Shown here piece by piece: positions 41,567 to 50,404 of a stretch of 64,000 bases of DNA; the first letter of the stretch is position 1; each line of letters opens with the position of its first letter. The position numbers and the translations under genes are program-made. The notes beneath the pieces were generated by a model, which worked only from the letters and a program-made list of their open reading frames with translations, was not told the origin of the DNA and searched no databases. The DNA is taken from contig NZ_JAQZAN010000001.1 in assembly GCF_028737255.1 (NCBI RefSeq), positions 124,001-188,000 of the forward strand. The letters run 5' to 3'. Source of the stretch: Actinomycetospora straminea (GTDB taxonomy: Bacteria > Actinomycetota > Actinomycetes > Mycobacteriales > Pseudonocardiaceae).

Positions 41567-41740
41567 GGCCGCATCGTCGACCCGGACGGCGGTGTCGTCG
41601 AGCGGGTTCCGGCCACCCGGACGTCCAGCTTTCAACCGAACGGGTGGTGTGGTGCACAACCGATAACGAGCGGGCCCTCCGCCGCGACGACGAGGCAGAA
41701 CGTTCCATCGGGGGAGCGTCGGGGATCGTCGGGGGATGAC

Positions 41741-41980
41741 ATGGGTGTTCTGGCTGCCGTGGGCGCGATCGGTGTCGGTGCGGGCGCGTGGATGGTGACG
41801 CCGCTGGTGAGCATGGCCCGTCGGGGCACGCTCGAGCAGCAGGCCGCCGCCGCGATGCGCGAGGAGGCGCAGCGCGTGGCGTCGGTGCAGCGTGCCCGTC
41901 GCCGCGCGGCGCTCGTCGCGACGATCCCGACCCAGCGCACCGCCGCCCCGGTCACCCGCCGCTCGCCGATCGCGAGCTGA
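41741..41980 (+). CDS. Small single-pass membrane protein, paralogue of 13123-13341
   Basis: A 79-residue protein: helix GVLAAVGAIGVGAGAWMVTP, then TPLVSMARRGTLEQQAAAAM and a basic tail (VQRARRRAALVATIP). ATG 41741 follows GGGGGATGAC. The TP..S..RGT.EQ part matches that of the protein at 13123-13341 (TPTVLMSTRGTIEQRT). Function unknown. Confidence 0.65.
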   Translation: MGVLAAVGAIGVGAGAWMVTPLVSMARRGTLEQQAAAAMREEAQRVASVQRARRRAALVATIPTQRTAAPVTRRSPIAS

Positions 41981-42083
41981 GCGCCCGGCGCACGGCCGCC
42001 GGTCCGTTGCTCCGGGCCTGTTAGCGTCCGGCGCCCGACCGGCCCCTCCACCGTTCCGCCGGTCGGCGACCGGGGGGTCCGCC

Positions 42084-43346
42084 ATGGCTGCACGACACCG
42101 GCTGCGCGTGCTGGTCCTCGTCCTCGCCGCGGCGGTGGTCGCGGGGTGCGGATCGGCACCCGCGCCCGCCGCACCGGCGCCGACACAGCCGCCGGCCGGG
42201 CCGGACGCGCAGGCCCGCGGCGGACCCGTCGCGGCGGACGGCTCGGTGCTCGCCTTCGCGGACGCCCAGCTCGCCGCGACCGCCGACACGCTCGCGCCGC
42301 CGGCCTACCCGGTCCGTACGAACCCGGACGGGTCGTGGCTGACCAAGGCCGCGAAGGACTGGACCTCGGGCTTCCTGCCGGCGGCACTCTGGCGCGTCTT
42401 CGAGCGCACCCGGGACCCGGCGTGGCGCGTGCGCGCCGAGCGCTGGCAGGAGCCGCTGACGCCGGAGACCGCGCACGACGACACCGACCTCGGCTTCAAG
42501 ATGTTCATGACGTTCGCGGTCGACCACCAGCTCACCGGCGACGAGGCGGCCAAGCAGACCGCGCTCGCGGCCGCCGACACGCTGGCGGCCCGGTTCGACC
42601 CGACCGTCGGCATGATCCGGGTGTGGGACAAGCGTGACGACCAGGAGAAGTACCAGGTCAACATCGACGCGATGATGAACCTCGAGCTCCTGTACTGGGC
42701 CGCGCAGAACGGCCGCCCGCAGTACGCCGACATCGCGAACCGGCACGCGGACCGCACGATGCGCGACCTCGTGCGGCCCGACGGCAGCACCTCGATGTTC
42801 GGCGGTTACGACCAGCGCACCGGCGCGCTCCTGCGCACGTACACCGAGCAGGGTGCCCGCGACGACTCGACGTGGGCGCGCGGGCAGGCGTGGGCGGCGT
42901 ACGGGTTCGCCATGGCCCACCGGTACACGCAGGACCCGCGCTACCTGGAGACCGCGCACCGCACCGCCGACTGGTTCCTCGACCACCTGCCGCCCGACCG
43001 CGTGCCGTACTGGGACTTCGACGTCCCGCAGGCCCCGCCCGAGCCGCGCGACACCTCGGCCGCCGCGATCACCGCCGGCGCACTGCTCGCGATGAACGAG
43101 CTGGACACCGACCCGGCGCAGAAGAACGCCGACGTGGACGGGGCGCGCGGCATGCTCGCGTCGCTGTCCTCGCCGGCCTACCTCGCCCGGGGCACCCCGT
43201 TCCGCTCGGTCCTGCTGCACGGCACGCAGAACGTGCCCGAGGGCCAGGCCGACACCGGGATCATGTTCGGCGACTACTACTTCGTCGAGGCACTGAACCG
43301 CTGGGAGCGCCAGGTCGGGCCGTCGACGCAGCTCACGGGGGGCTGA
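42084..43346 (+). CDS. GH88-family lipoprotein (unsaturated glucuronyl hydrolase-like)
   Basis: A 420-residue exported lipoprotein (signal with VVAGCGS). It has the (alpha/alpha)6 GH88 features: KDWTSGFLPAALWRVFERT, HDDTDLGFKMFMTF (Asp of the first catalytic pair), NIDAMMNLELLYWAAQ (second catalytic Asp), TYTEQGARDDSTWARGQAWA and GIMFGDYYFVEALNRW at the end. GH88 enzymes remove unsaturated uronic acid from oligosaccharides left by lyases. No lyase is adjacent, so it may scavenge sugar fragments. ATG 42084 is the natural start at the signal peptide. Confidence 0.9.
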   Translation: MAARHRLRVLVLVLAAAVVAGCGSAPAPAAPAPTQPPAGPDAQARGGPVAADGSVLAFADAQLAATADTLAPPAYPVRTNPDGSWLTKAAKDWTSGFLPAALWRVFERTRDPAWRVRAERWQEPLTPETAHDDTDLGFKMFMTFAVDHQLTGDEAAKQTALAAADTLAARFDPTVGMIRVWDKRDDQEKYQVNIDAMMNLELLYWAAQNGRPQYADIANRHADRTMRDLVRPDGSTSMFGGYDQRTGALLRTYTEQGARDDSTWARGQAWAAYGFAMAHRYTQDPRYLETAHRTADWFLDHLPPDRVPYWDFDVPQAPPEPRDTSAAAITAGALLAMNELDTDPAQKNADVDGARGMLASLSSPAYLARGTPFRSVLLHGTQNVPEGQADTGIMFGDYYFVEALNRWERQVGPSTQLTGG

Positions 43347-43371
43347 CTACCCCGCGCCCGTGCCCGCGACG

Positions 43372-44157
43372 TCACCCCCGGCCGGCGATCGCCGGTTCCG
43401 GCAGCCGGGCCCAGAACTCCGTGAGGGCCCGCGCGACCGGCGCCGGCGTCTCCTCCGGCCACCAGTGGCCCACGCCCTCGAGGTGCACCATCGTCGCGCC
43501 CGCCTCGCGCGCCGCCCACTCGTGCTGGGCCACCGTCCCGCTGGCCCGCCCGACGTCGTCCACGGCGATGATCGCGAGCCCCGGACGTCGTGCGGCACCC
43601 GGGAGGAGCCGTCCCGCCTCGGCCATCGCCGGCTGGCGTGCGGACCGCAGGAGCCGGAGGACGGCGCGGCCCATCTCGGGGTCCATGCCGGCCGCGACCC
43701 GCTCGGCCATGCGACCGGTCATGCCGAGACCCGCCGTCACCGCGAGTCGCGCCTCCAGGTCGCCGCCCCAGATCTCCTGCACCGACGCCTCCCCCGGGCC
43801 CTCCTGCTGCCAGACCTGGGCCCGCGGGTGCCACTGGTAGTCGGGGGCGAACACGCCGAGGGCGTCGGAGGCCCAGCTGCGGACGAGGTCCGGACGGCTC
43901 GTGGCCAGCGCCGCGACGTGGATGCCGCCCCAGTCGTGGCCGACCAGGTCGACCGGGTCCCGGAACAGCTCGAGCTGCGACGCCAGCCAGTCGCGGTAGG
44001 CCGTGGCCGACGGATCGAAACCGCGGGGCACCGGGACCCCGAACCCGGGCGGGGACAGGACGACCGCGTCGGCCCGGTCGAGCTCCCCGATGAGCGGTCC
44101 CCAGACGGCCGCGGACTCGGGGTTGCCGTGGACGAGTACGAGTGGAGTGCAGGGCAC
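43372..44157 (-). CDS. Alpha/beta hydrolase, epoxide hydrolase/haloalkane dehalogenase-like
   Basis: A 261-residue hydrolase with oxyanion motif HGNPESAAVWGP, the nucleophile elbow GHDWGGIH (Asp as nucleophile) and the terminal His in LEGVGHWWPEE. An Asp nucleophile with a cap domain is typical of epoxide hydrolases and haloalkane dehalogenases rather than esterases. GTG 44157 follows GAGAGGTGG. Upstream is an AT-richer promoter-like stretch with a dyad (44175-44196). It starts a new transcript next to the SDR gene. Confidence 0.85.
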   Translation of the reverse strand: MPCTPLVLVHGNPESAAVWGPLIGELDRADAVVLSPPGFGVPVPRGFDPSATAYRDWLASQLELFRDPVDLVGHDWGGIHVAALATSRPDLVRSWASDALGVFAPDYQWHPRAQVWQQEGPGEASVQEIWGGDLEARLAVTAGLGMTGRMAERVAAGMDPEMGRAVLRLLRSARQPAMAEAGRLLPGAARRPGLAIIAVDDVGRASGTVAQHEWAAREAGATMVHLEGVGHWWPEETPAPVARALTEFWARLPEPAIAGRG

Positions 44158-44174
44158 GGAGCCACCTCTCAGAA

Positions 44175-44196
44175 ACTTGCTAGTCGGTTCACAAGT
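44175..44196. promoter_or_regulatory. Operator-like dyad in an AT-rich promoter
   Basis: ACTTG and CAAGT separated by 12 bases, between the SDR stop and the hydrolase start, in the most AT-rich stretch of this part. Compatible with a TetR or MarR-type site for the hydrolase gene; inference. Confidence 0.4.
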
Positions 44197-44216
44197 ATCG
44201 TAGCAGGCGGGTCCGG

Positions 44217-45002
44217 TCAGAAGTTGCCCTTCGCCGACCAGCCGCCGTCCACGGGGTAGGTCAGGCCGGTGAGGAACGCGCCCTCGCGGAAGAAGTACGC
44301 CACCATCGACGCGACCTCCTCCGGGCGCCCGAGCCGGCGCACCATGTGCGCGTCGGCGTTGGCCTGACGCATCTCCGGGGTGATGTCGGCGAGGATCGGG
44401 GTGTCGATCGTCCCCGGGGCGATGGCGTTGATGAGGACGTGGTGCGGCGCGTACTCGAACGCCGCCTGGCGCGTCAGGGCCGCGACACCGCCCTTGGCCG
44501 CCGAGTAGGACGCGAGGTTCGGCAGGCCCCGCAGCGCCGCGAGCGACGAGATGTTGACGATGCGCCCGCCGCCGCGCTCGATCATCCCGGGGATCACCGC
44601 GCGCATCCCCAGCCACGGGCCCTTGAGGTCGGTCGCGATGACCTCGTCCCACGCCTCCTCGGTGAGCCCGGTGACGCTGTCCTCGCTGATCAGGTTGACG
44701 ACGCCGGCGACGTTCGCGAGCAGGTCGACGCGGCCGAAGGCGCCGACGACGTCCTCCACCGCGTCGGACCAGGCCTGCGCGCGGCGCACGTCGACCCACA
44801 CCGCGCGGGCGGTCCCGCCGTCGGCCTCGATCTGCTTGACGGTGTCGGCGGTGTCCTGGATGTCCGCGCACGCGACGAGCGCGCCCTCGGCGGCCAGCCG
44901 CAGCGCGGTGGCGCGCCCGATGCCCTGGGCGGCACCGGTCACCAGGGCGACGGAGCCGGCGAGGGACGCGGTGCGCGGGTCGGGGACGGGGCTCGAGGTC
45001 AT
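44217..45002 (-). CDS. SDR family NAD(P)-dependent oxidoreductase
   Basis: A 261-residue short-chain dehydrogenase: nucleotide motif VTGAAQGIGRAT, NVAGVVN, catalytic Ser in VNISSLAALRG, Tyr/Lys in ASYSAAKGGVAALT, and PGTIDTPIL. It probably oxidises a secondary alcohol or reduces a keto group in the catabolic pathway of this region. GGAGGCAAG precedes ATG 45002. It lies 125 bases downstream of the GAF/PucR regulator. Confidence 0.92.
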   Translation of the reverse strand: MTSSPVPDPRTASLAGSVALVTGAAQGIGRATALRLAAEGALVACADIQDTADTVKQIEADGGTARAVWVDVRRAQAWSDAVEDVVGAFGRVDLLANVAGVVNLISEDSVTGLTEEAWDEVIATDLKGPWLGMRAVIPGMIERGGGRIVNISSLAALRGLPNLASYSAAKGGVAALTRQAAFEYAPHHVLINAIAPGTIDTPILADITPEMRQANADAHMVRRLGRPEEVASMVAYFFREGAFLTGLTYPVDGGWSAKGNF

Positions 45003-45127
45003 CTGCTTGCCTCCGGGGGTGGCGGGCGGGGTGACCCCAGTCGACCCGCGCTCCGCTCCCCCGCGACAGGACCGCCCGCGCCGGCGGTTGTCGGCGGGCA
45101 CAAGATCCGCGACACCAGCCCGCGACG

Positions 45128-46984
45128 TCAGCCCGCGTCGCGGAACCACCCGGCGAGCTCGAGGATCTGGAAGGCCGCCCGCGCCGCGAGCAGGGTGTCC
45201 AGCGACGCCGGGTCCTTGCCCGTGATCTCCCGGATGCGCCCCAGCCGGTAGCGCACGGTGTTCTCGTGGACGCCGAGGTCGGCCGCCGCCCGCTGCACGC
45301 GGGCCTCGGCGGCGAGGAACGCCCGCCACGTCGCGAGCAGCGCCCCGTCGGCGCCGTCGTGCTCGCGGACCGGACGCACCAGCTCGTCGGCGAACCGCAC
45401 CGCCTCGCGCACCCGCCCGCTGGCCACCACCACGCGGAACAGGCCCAGCTCGTCGAGGGTGACGACGCGCCGCGACCAGCCGAACGACCGCGCCAGCTCC
45501 TCGACCTCGCGCAGCTCGCGGTGGGCGCGCGGGAAGTCCTCGGGCTCGCGGCACACCGCGGACACGACCCCGCCGCGCACGTGCACCCGCGGCAGCACGG
45601 CGTCGGCGACCGCGGCGATGTGCGCGCGGACCTCGTCGGGGTGCGACACCCCCGCGCCGTCCCCGAGGCGCACGAGCACCACCACCGCCCCGGGCAGCGT
45701 CGTCGCCGGCGCCTCGTCGGTGCCCAGCCGCGCGGCGAGGTCGGCGACGACGAGCCGGCGCGCCACCGACGCGTGCAGGTGCCCCTCCCCGCCGTCGACC
45801 GCGATGCGGACGAGGACATGCGGCTCGGTCAGGTCGATGCCGAACGGCACGCCGCGGCGCGCGAGGTGGGCGACGTCGCGGTGGCTGTGGAGCAGGTCGG
45901 AGAGGAAGTCGTCGCGCGCCTGGCCCTCGGCCTCGATCTGCCGGCGCTCGGAGAGCACCTGCAACGCGAGCACCGTGGCGCCGCGCTCGGCGAGCTTGGT
46001 GTCGAGGTCGCCGAGCGCCCGCCCGGCCTCGACGACGGTGAGGTAGCCGCTGGGCCGGCCCTCCACGATGAGCCGGCAGACGACGTGGCGGCGTCCCAGC
46101 CCCAGGGCCGACGACGGCTCGAGCACCGTGCTCGGCCGCGCCGCGGAGAGCTCCGCGAGGGCCGCGCGCAGGACGGGACGCTCGCGGGCGCGGTCGCCCA
46201 GCACCGGCGGGCCGGAGCGCAGCGGGGCGGGCGCGGTCCAGGTCAGCACGGCGAGGTCCTCGTCGAGCAGCGCGACCGGGGCGCCCGCGAGGTCGGACAG
46301 CAGGCCCACGACGGCCCGGATGTCGGCGCCCTCGAGGACCGCGCCGGTCAGCCGAGCGTGGACGTCGGCGAGGTACTCGAGCGTGCGCTTCTGCCGGTCG
46401 AGCTCCTCGGCCTGGGCCGCGAGGCGCGAGGCCTGCAGCGCCTGGCGGATGAACAGGGCCGCGAGGCGCCCGAACAGCTCGGCGAGGGAGACGTCGTCGT
46501 CGGTGTAGGTGTGCTCCTGGGCGACGTTGTCGACGAACACGAGCCCGATGACCTCGCCGTCGAACACCAGCGGCACGCCGAGCATGGCGCGCACGCCCCA
46601 GTGCTCCATGGTGCGGCGGTGCGGGCGGGGATCGTTGGGGACGTCGCTGATGAGCACCGGGGCCGCGCTGCGGATCACCTCGCGGCTGAAGGCGTCGCCG
46701 GGGATGCCGGCCTCCTGCGCCTGCACCGCGGCGCTGATGTTCCCGGCCTCGCCGCACCAGCCGGCGCCGCCGCGGAAGCGGCCGTCGTCCTGGCGCAGGT
46801 AGACGGAGCACCGGCTCACGCCGAGCAGGTCGCAGAGCTTCTGCCCGACCAGGGCGAGCAGGTCCTCGAGGCGGGTCGCGGTGATCGCCTCGGTGGTGAC
46901 CTCGGAGAAGGCGGCGATGACCTCCCGCTCGCGCGGCGTCCCGCCGGCGACGGCCGGGCGTGCGGGGGCGAGGGGGGTCGCCAT
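45128..46984 (-). CDS. GAF domain and PucR-type helix-turn-helix transcriptional regulator
   Basis: A 618-residue regulator. A GAF domain lies at about 40-190 (LCDLLGVSRCSVYLRQDDGR, GVRAMLGVPLVFDGEVIGLV), a second sensory part at about 210-350, and the C-terminal PucR/CdaR-type HTH_30 is VQRAAADLGVHENTVRYRLG near 575-600. Such regulators sense small metabolites and activate catabolic operons. It sits within the catabolic region, transcribed the same way as its neighbours, and is the most likely regulator of the genes around it. ATG 46984 is preceded by GGGGAGG. Confidence 0.88.
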   Translation of the reverse strand: MATPLAPARPAVAGGTPREREVIAAFSEVTTEAITATRLEDLLALVGQKLCDLLGVSRCSVYLRQDDGRFRGGAGWCGEAGNISAAVQAQEAGIPGDAFSREVIRSAAPVLISDVPNDPRPHRRTMEHWGVRAMLGVPLVFDGEVIGLVFVDNVAQEHTYTDDDVSLAELFGRLAALFIRQALQASRLAAQAEELDRQKRTLEYLADVHARLTGAVLEGADIRAVVGLLSDLAGAPVALLDEDLAVLTWTAPAPLRSGPPVLGDRARERPVLRAALAELSAARPSTVLEPSSALGLGRRHVVCRLIVEGRPSGYLTVVEAGRALGDLDTKLAERGATVLALQVLSERRQIEAEGQARDDFLSDLLHSHRDVAHLARRGVPFGIDLTEPHVLVRIAVDGGEGHLHASVARRLVVADLAARLGTDEAPATTLPGAVVVLVRLGDGAGVSHPDEVRAHIAAVADAVLPRVHVRGGVVSAVCREPEDFPRAHRELREVEELARSFGWSRRVVTLDELGLFRVVVASGRVREAVRFADELVRPVREHDGADGALLATWRAFLAAEARVQRAAADLGVHENTVRYRLGRIREITGKDPASLDTLLAARAAFQILELAGWFRDAG

Positions 46985-47078
46985 GCCGGTACCGCCTCCC
47001 CGTCGACGCGTCCGCAGGCCGAGTCTGCCCTGCGGACCGCGCCGAGGGGGAGGGGTCACGACGCTCCGGAGCCCGGCC

Positions 47079-48164
47079 TCAGACCGCGGCGGGCGTCTTG
47101 CTGCGCATCTTGTGCAGCTCCGGCACGACCTTCTCGCCGAACAGCTTCATGCTCGCGTGCACCTTGTCGTAGGGCAGGCCGGCGTAGGAGAAGGCGAGGT
47201 TCGCCATGAAGTCGCCGACGGCGTCGCGGCGCTCCTCGTACTTGCCGATGATCTGCTCCGGGGTGCCGTAGACGTTGGCGTCGACGTAGGCGCTCGCCGC
47301 GGTCTCCATGCCCGCTTCGCGGATCATGTCCGCCCCGACCTGGTAGGCCTCGTAGCCCGGCGTCTCGCGCCAGTGCGAGCCGGCGAAGTCGTAGTGCTTG
47401 ATCACCGACAGGAAGTACCGCGAGATGTACTCGTGGGCGACCGCCTTCGCCTCGTCGGGGTCGGAGTGGCAGTAGGTGAAGTCCTGCAGCAGCGGCGGCC
47501 CGGGCTCGGTGCCGTGGTGCTCGCGGTGCAGCCCGCGCCAGCGGTCGATCGCCTGGGCGTGCGTCCCGATGTCGTACTGCATGAACGTCATCATCTGCAC
47601 CGGCAGCGACGCGATCGCCGGGATCGAGTCCGGCGACATCGCCACGCCGAACAGGCGCCCGTCCAGCGAGCGGCTCGGGCCGGGCCGGACGGCGGTCCGC
47701 GGCTGGTGGTAGTGGGTCCCGTCGTGCTCGACGATGCCCTCCTCGAGACCCTTGATGATCATCGGGGCGGCCTCGTCGAAGCGTCCGCGGGCCTCGCCCA
47801 TGTCGACCCGGAAGGCCTCGTACTCCATCTTCGCCAGGCCGCGGCCCATCCCGAACAGCACGCGCCCGTTCGACAGGTGATCGAGCATGATCACCTTCTC
47901 GACCACACGCAGCGGGTCGTTCCACGGCAGGATCACCGCGCCGGTCCCGAGCTTGATCCGCTCGGTGCGCCCGGCCAGGTACGACATGATCTGCAGGTTG
48001 TCGGGGCACATCGAGTAGTCGTCGAAGTGGTGCTCGGCCGACCACACGGAGTCGAAGCCGTACTGCTCGGCGAGGATCCCGAGCTCGGCGTCGGAGCGGA
48101 ACACCTCCTCGTCGGTCTTGTCCGAGAACCAGTTCTGGAAGACGAGCAGGACGCCGACGTCCAT
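47079..48164 (-). CDS. LLM class flavin-dependent oxidoreductase (luciferase-like)
   Basis: A 361-residue luciferase-like monooxygenase with the (beta/alpha)8 markers FDSVWSAEHHFDDYSMCPDN, IKLGTGAVILPWNDPLRVVE, LDHLSNGRVLFGMGRG and a C-terminal DANVYGTPEQIIGKYEERRD. Such enzymes use reduced flavin and O2 to oxygenate organic substrates. Start ATG 48164 has AGGAGG upstream. The NTF2-like gene lies 35 bases upstream on the same strand, so both are likely co-transcribed. Confidence 0.9.
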   Translation of the reverse strand: MDVGVLLVFQNWFSDKTDEEVFRSDAELGILAEQYGFDSVWSAEHHFDDYSMCPDNLQIMSYLAGRTERIKLGTGAVILPWNDPLRVVEKVIMLDHLSNGRVLFGMGRGLAKMEYEAFRVDMGEARGRFDEAAPMIIKGLEEGIVEHDGTHYHQPRTAVRPGPSRSLDGRLFGVAMSPDSIPAIASLPVQMMTFMQYDIGTHAQAIDRWRGLHREHHGTEPGPPLLQDFTYCHSDPDEAKAVAHEYISRYFLSVIKHYDFAGSHWRETPGYEAYQVGADMIREAGMETAASAYVDANVYGTPEQIIGKYEERRDAVGDFMANLAFSYAGLPYDKVHASMKLFGEKVVPELHKMRSKTPAAV

Positions 48165-48199
48165 GGATGTACCTCCTGGGGCAGTGGGGTGACGGCCGG

Positions 48200-48622
48200 T
48201 CAGCCGAGGAAGATCGCGCGGGTGTGCTCGGTGTCGAGGTACTCCCTGACGCGGCGGATGCGGCCGCCGGAGAGCTCGAAGACGAAGTGGTAGTGGTTGT
48301 TGTAGACGCGGCCGTTGGTGAGCTCGGCGTACGACTCCGTCTCGGCCGCGACCCGGTCGCCCTCGGCGGTCAGGGCCCTCGGCGTCAGCGCGATCGCGCC
48401 GGTCGTGGAGAGCGTGGACAGCCCGGCGAGCATCTCGCCGAACGCGGCCTTGTCCTTCTCCCCCGAGATCCCCTCGATCGTCCCCGCGACCCACCAGGTG
48501 GCGTCGTCGGTGAGGAACTCGAGGATCGCGTCGACGTCGCCGCGGGAGAACACCTCCATGAACTCCGTGACGACGGCCTTGTTGGCGTCTTCCTTGCTCT
48601 GGGTCGCTGCCTCGGTGCTCAT
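48200..48622 (-). CDS. NTF2/SnoaL-like protein
   Basis: A 140-residue protein with the SnoaL-like pattern: VVTEFMEVFSRGDVDAILEF, LTDDATWWVAGTIEG, NNHYHFVFELSGGRIRRVRE and YLDTEHTRAIFLG. The fold covers isomerases, dehydratases and hydrolases such as limonene epoxide hydrolase; the last is possible given the terpene-type genes nearby, but no diagnostic residues can be confirmed by eye. Upstream of and close to the luciferase-like gene. Confidence 0.82.
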   Translation of the reverse strand: MSTEAATQSKEDANKAVVTEFMEVFSRGDVDAILEFLTDDATWWVAGTIEGISGEKDKAAFGEMLAGLSTLSTTGAIALTPRALTAEGDRVAAETESYAELTNGRVYNNHYHFVFELSGGRIRRVREYLDTEHTRAIFLG

Positions 48623-48695
48623 GCGGCCGACGCTAGGAACGGCGAGGGCGGCGACGGAACGTCACGGCTCGGTGACCGTTGGAGGTCTGCACAAG

Positions 48696-49418
48696 TCATC
48701 CGGCACCGCCGAACGTCGCCATGAGACCGCCGTCGACGGGCACGACCGCGCCGGTCATGTAGGTCGCGCCGGCCACGGCGACGACGACGTCGGCGATCTC
48801 CTCGGCGGTCCCGGTGCGCCCCGCCGGGATCGCGGCGACGATCCGGCGGCGGGCGGCGGCCGAGACGCCGGCGGTCATGGCGGTGTCGACGAACCCGGGC
48901 ACGACGAGGTTCACGCGCACCCCCGCCGGCGCGAGCTCCACCGCGAGCGACCGCGTCAGGCCCGCCAGTCCCGCCTTCGCCGACGCGTAGGCGCTGTCGC
49001 CCGGGAAGCCCCGGAAGCCGACGACCGCGCCCACGTTGACCACCGCGGCGCCGTCGCCGAGGTGCGGCACCGCGGCGTGGCAGACCTCGTAGGCGCCGGT
49101 GAGGTTGGTGGCGAGCACCTCGTCCCAGCGCGCGCGGTCGAGGTCGGCGATGCGCCCGCCCCGGTGCACGCCCGCGCAGTTGACGACGACGTCGACGGCG
49201 CCGAGGTGCTCGTGCGCCCGGGCGAGCGCGGCGGCCACGCCGGCGCCGTCGGTGACGTCGGTGGGGATCTCGAGGACGTCGTCGGAGGGGTAGGGCTCGG
49301 TGGCGGGCGTCCGCGCGAGGACCGCTACGGCGCCGCCGGCCTTCGCGACGTGGTCGACCACCGCCCGCCCGATGCCCCGGGTCCCCCCGGTGACCAGCCA
49401 GCCGCGGCGCATCGTCAC
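48696..49418 (-). CDS. SDR family oxidoreductase
   Basis: A 240-residue SDR: WLVTGGTRGIGRAVV, NCAGVHRGG, VNVGAVVGFRG, catalytic Tyr/Lys in SAYASAKAGLAGLT, PGFVDTAM and YMTGAVVPVDGG. In the catalytic position Ser seems replaced by Gly-Ala (VGAVVG), so activity may be altered. The GTG at 49418 overlaps the stop of the hydrolase gene upstream (GTGA), so the two are coupled; an ATG at 49412 is an alternative. Confidence 0.88.
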   Translation of the reverse strand: MTMRRGWLVTGGTRGIGRAVVDHVAKAGGAVAVLARTPATEPYPSDDVLEIPTDVTDGAGVAAALARAHEHLGAVDVVVNCAGVHRGGRIADLDRARWDEVLATNLTGAYEVCHAAVPHLGDGAAVVNVGAVVGFRGFPGDSAYASAKAGLAGLTRSLAVELAPAGVRVNLVVPGFVDTAMTAGVSAAARRRIVAAIPAGRTGTAEEIADVVVAVAGATYMTGAVVPVDGGLMATFGGAG

Positions 49419-50224
49419 CGGGCCGTCTGCGCCAGGAACGAGCGGAGCTCGGCGAGGTAGGTGTCGCGGGCCTCCAGGTGCGGGGCGTGGCCGACGCCGT
49501 CGAGGGCGACGAGGCGGGCGTCGGGGTACAGGTCGATCGCGGCCTCGGCGCCGGAGAACGCGACGAAGCCGTCGTTGCGGCCGTGCAGGACGAGGACCGG
49601 GACGTCGAGCGTGCCGATCGTCTTGCGCTGGTCGAGGGTCGCGAGGTCGCGGATGGCGTGGTCGCCGCGCGGCCCCATCTCCATGAACATGCCCCACATC
49701 CAGTCGACGACGTCGCTGCTCACCGGCACCGCACACACCGCCTGCGCGACGCCCCGGAACGTCGTGGCCCGGTCGGCGGCGGCGCCCGCGAGCACCGCCT
49801 CGACGTCGTCGACGGTGCCGCCGTGCGGCCAGTCGGGCGCCGACGTGTAGCGCGGGGTGGCGCCGCCGGTGAGCACGAGCCCGCCCGCCGCCGAGCCCAG
49901 CCGGGCGACGGCGTCGACGGCGACCGCGCCGCCGAGCGACCACCCGTTGACCACCGGGCGCTGCAGGCCGAGGTGCTCGCACAGCCGAGCGACGTCGGCG
50001 CCCATCGCCGCGATCGACACGTCGGCGAAGTCCTTGTCGGACCGGCCGTGCGCCCGCGAGTCGACCAGGACGACCTCGTGCCCGTCGGCGTGCAGGGCCG
50101 GCGCCACCGTGTCCCACGCGTGCGCCGTGACCCCCCAGCCGTGGACCAGCACCACCGGTTGGCGCTCCCCCGCGTGGTGCTCGAAGTAGATCCGCCGACC
50201 GTCCTCGACCTCGAGGTGTCCCAC
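49415..50224 (-). CDS. Alpha/beta hydrolase
   Basis: A 269-residue hydrolase with HGWGVTAHAWD (oxyanion loop), nucleophile elbow NGWSLGGAVAVD (Ser), an acidic residue in LHGRNDGFVAF and His in DGVGHAPHLEA. Typical of C-C bond or ester hydrolases of aromatic or terpenoid pathways. GTG 50224 has GGGAGGAC ahead. It is coupled with the SDR downstream. The upstream gap (50225-50365) contains a palindromic repeat. Confidence 0.88.
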   Translation of the reverse strand: MGHLEVEDGRRIYFEHHAGERQPVVLVHGWGVTAHAWDTVAPALHADGHEVVLVDSRAHGRSDKDFADVSIAAMGADVARLCEHLGLQRPVVNGWSLGGAVAVDAVARLGSAAGGLVLTGGATPRYTSAPDWPHGGTVDDVEAVLAGAAADRATTFRGVAQAVCAVPVSSDVVDWMWGMFMEMGPRGDHAIRDLATLDQRKTIGTLDVPVLVLHGRNDGFVAFSGAEAAIDLYPDARLVALDGVGHAPHLEARDTYLAELRSFLAQTAR

Positions 50225-50332
50225 GTCGTCCTCCCGCTGGTCCGCGCCGCTGGTCTGGTCGTCGCGGACGCTAGGAGCGGGCCGCGCAGGCCCGGGAGGC
50301 GTCGGCACCGGCGGCGTTGTGGCTTCCTCCAA

Positions 50333-50404
50333 GGTGCGCTCCGCGCACGTGAGCACTTCAGCGTGCTAGAGCACTTCTTTCTGCTCACCTGCGCGCAGCG
50401 CACC
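50333..50404. repeat. 72-nt palindromic repeat, family A, full copy
   Basis: Outer arms GGTGCGCTCCGCGCACGTGA and, on the other side, the complement of GGTGCGCTGCGCGCAGGTGA (two mismatches), around an inner part with CACTTC/GTGCT segments. Thirty-seven bases from AGCACTTCTTTCTGCTCACC to GCGCAGCGCACCCC also occur at the truncated amidase (complement of 9566-9602). The right half overlaps the 3' end of the ligase gene and gives its last codons and stop. May act as terminator between the ligase and the hydrolase. Confidence 0.8.
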
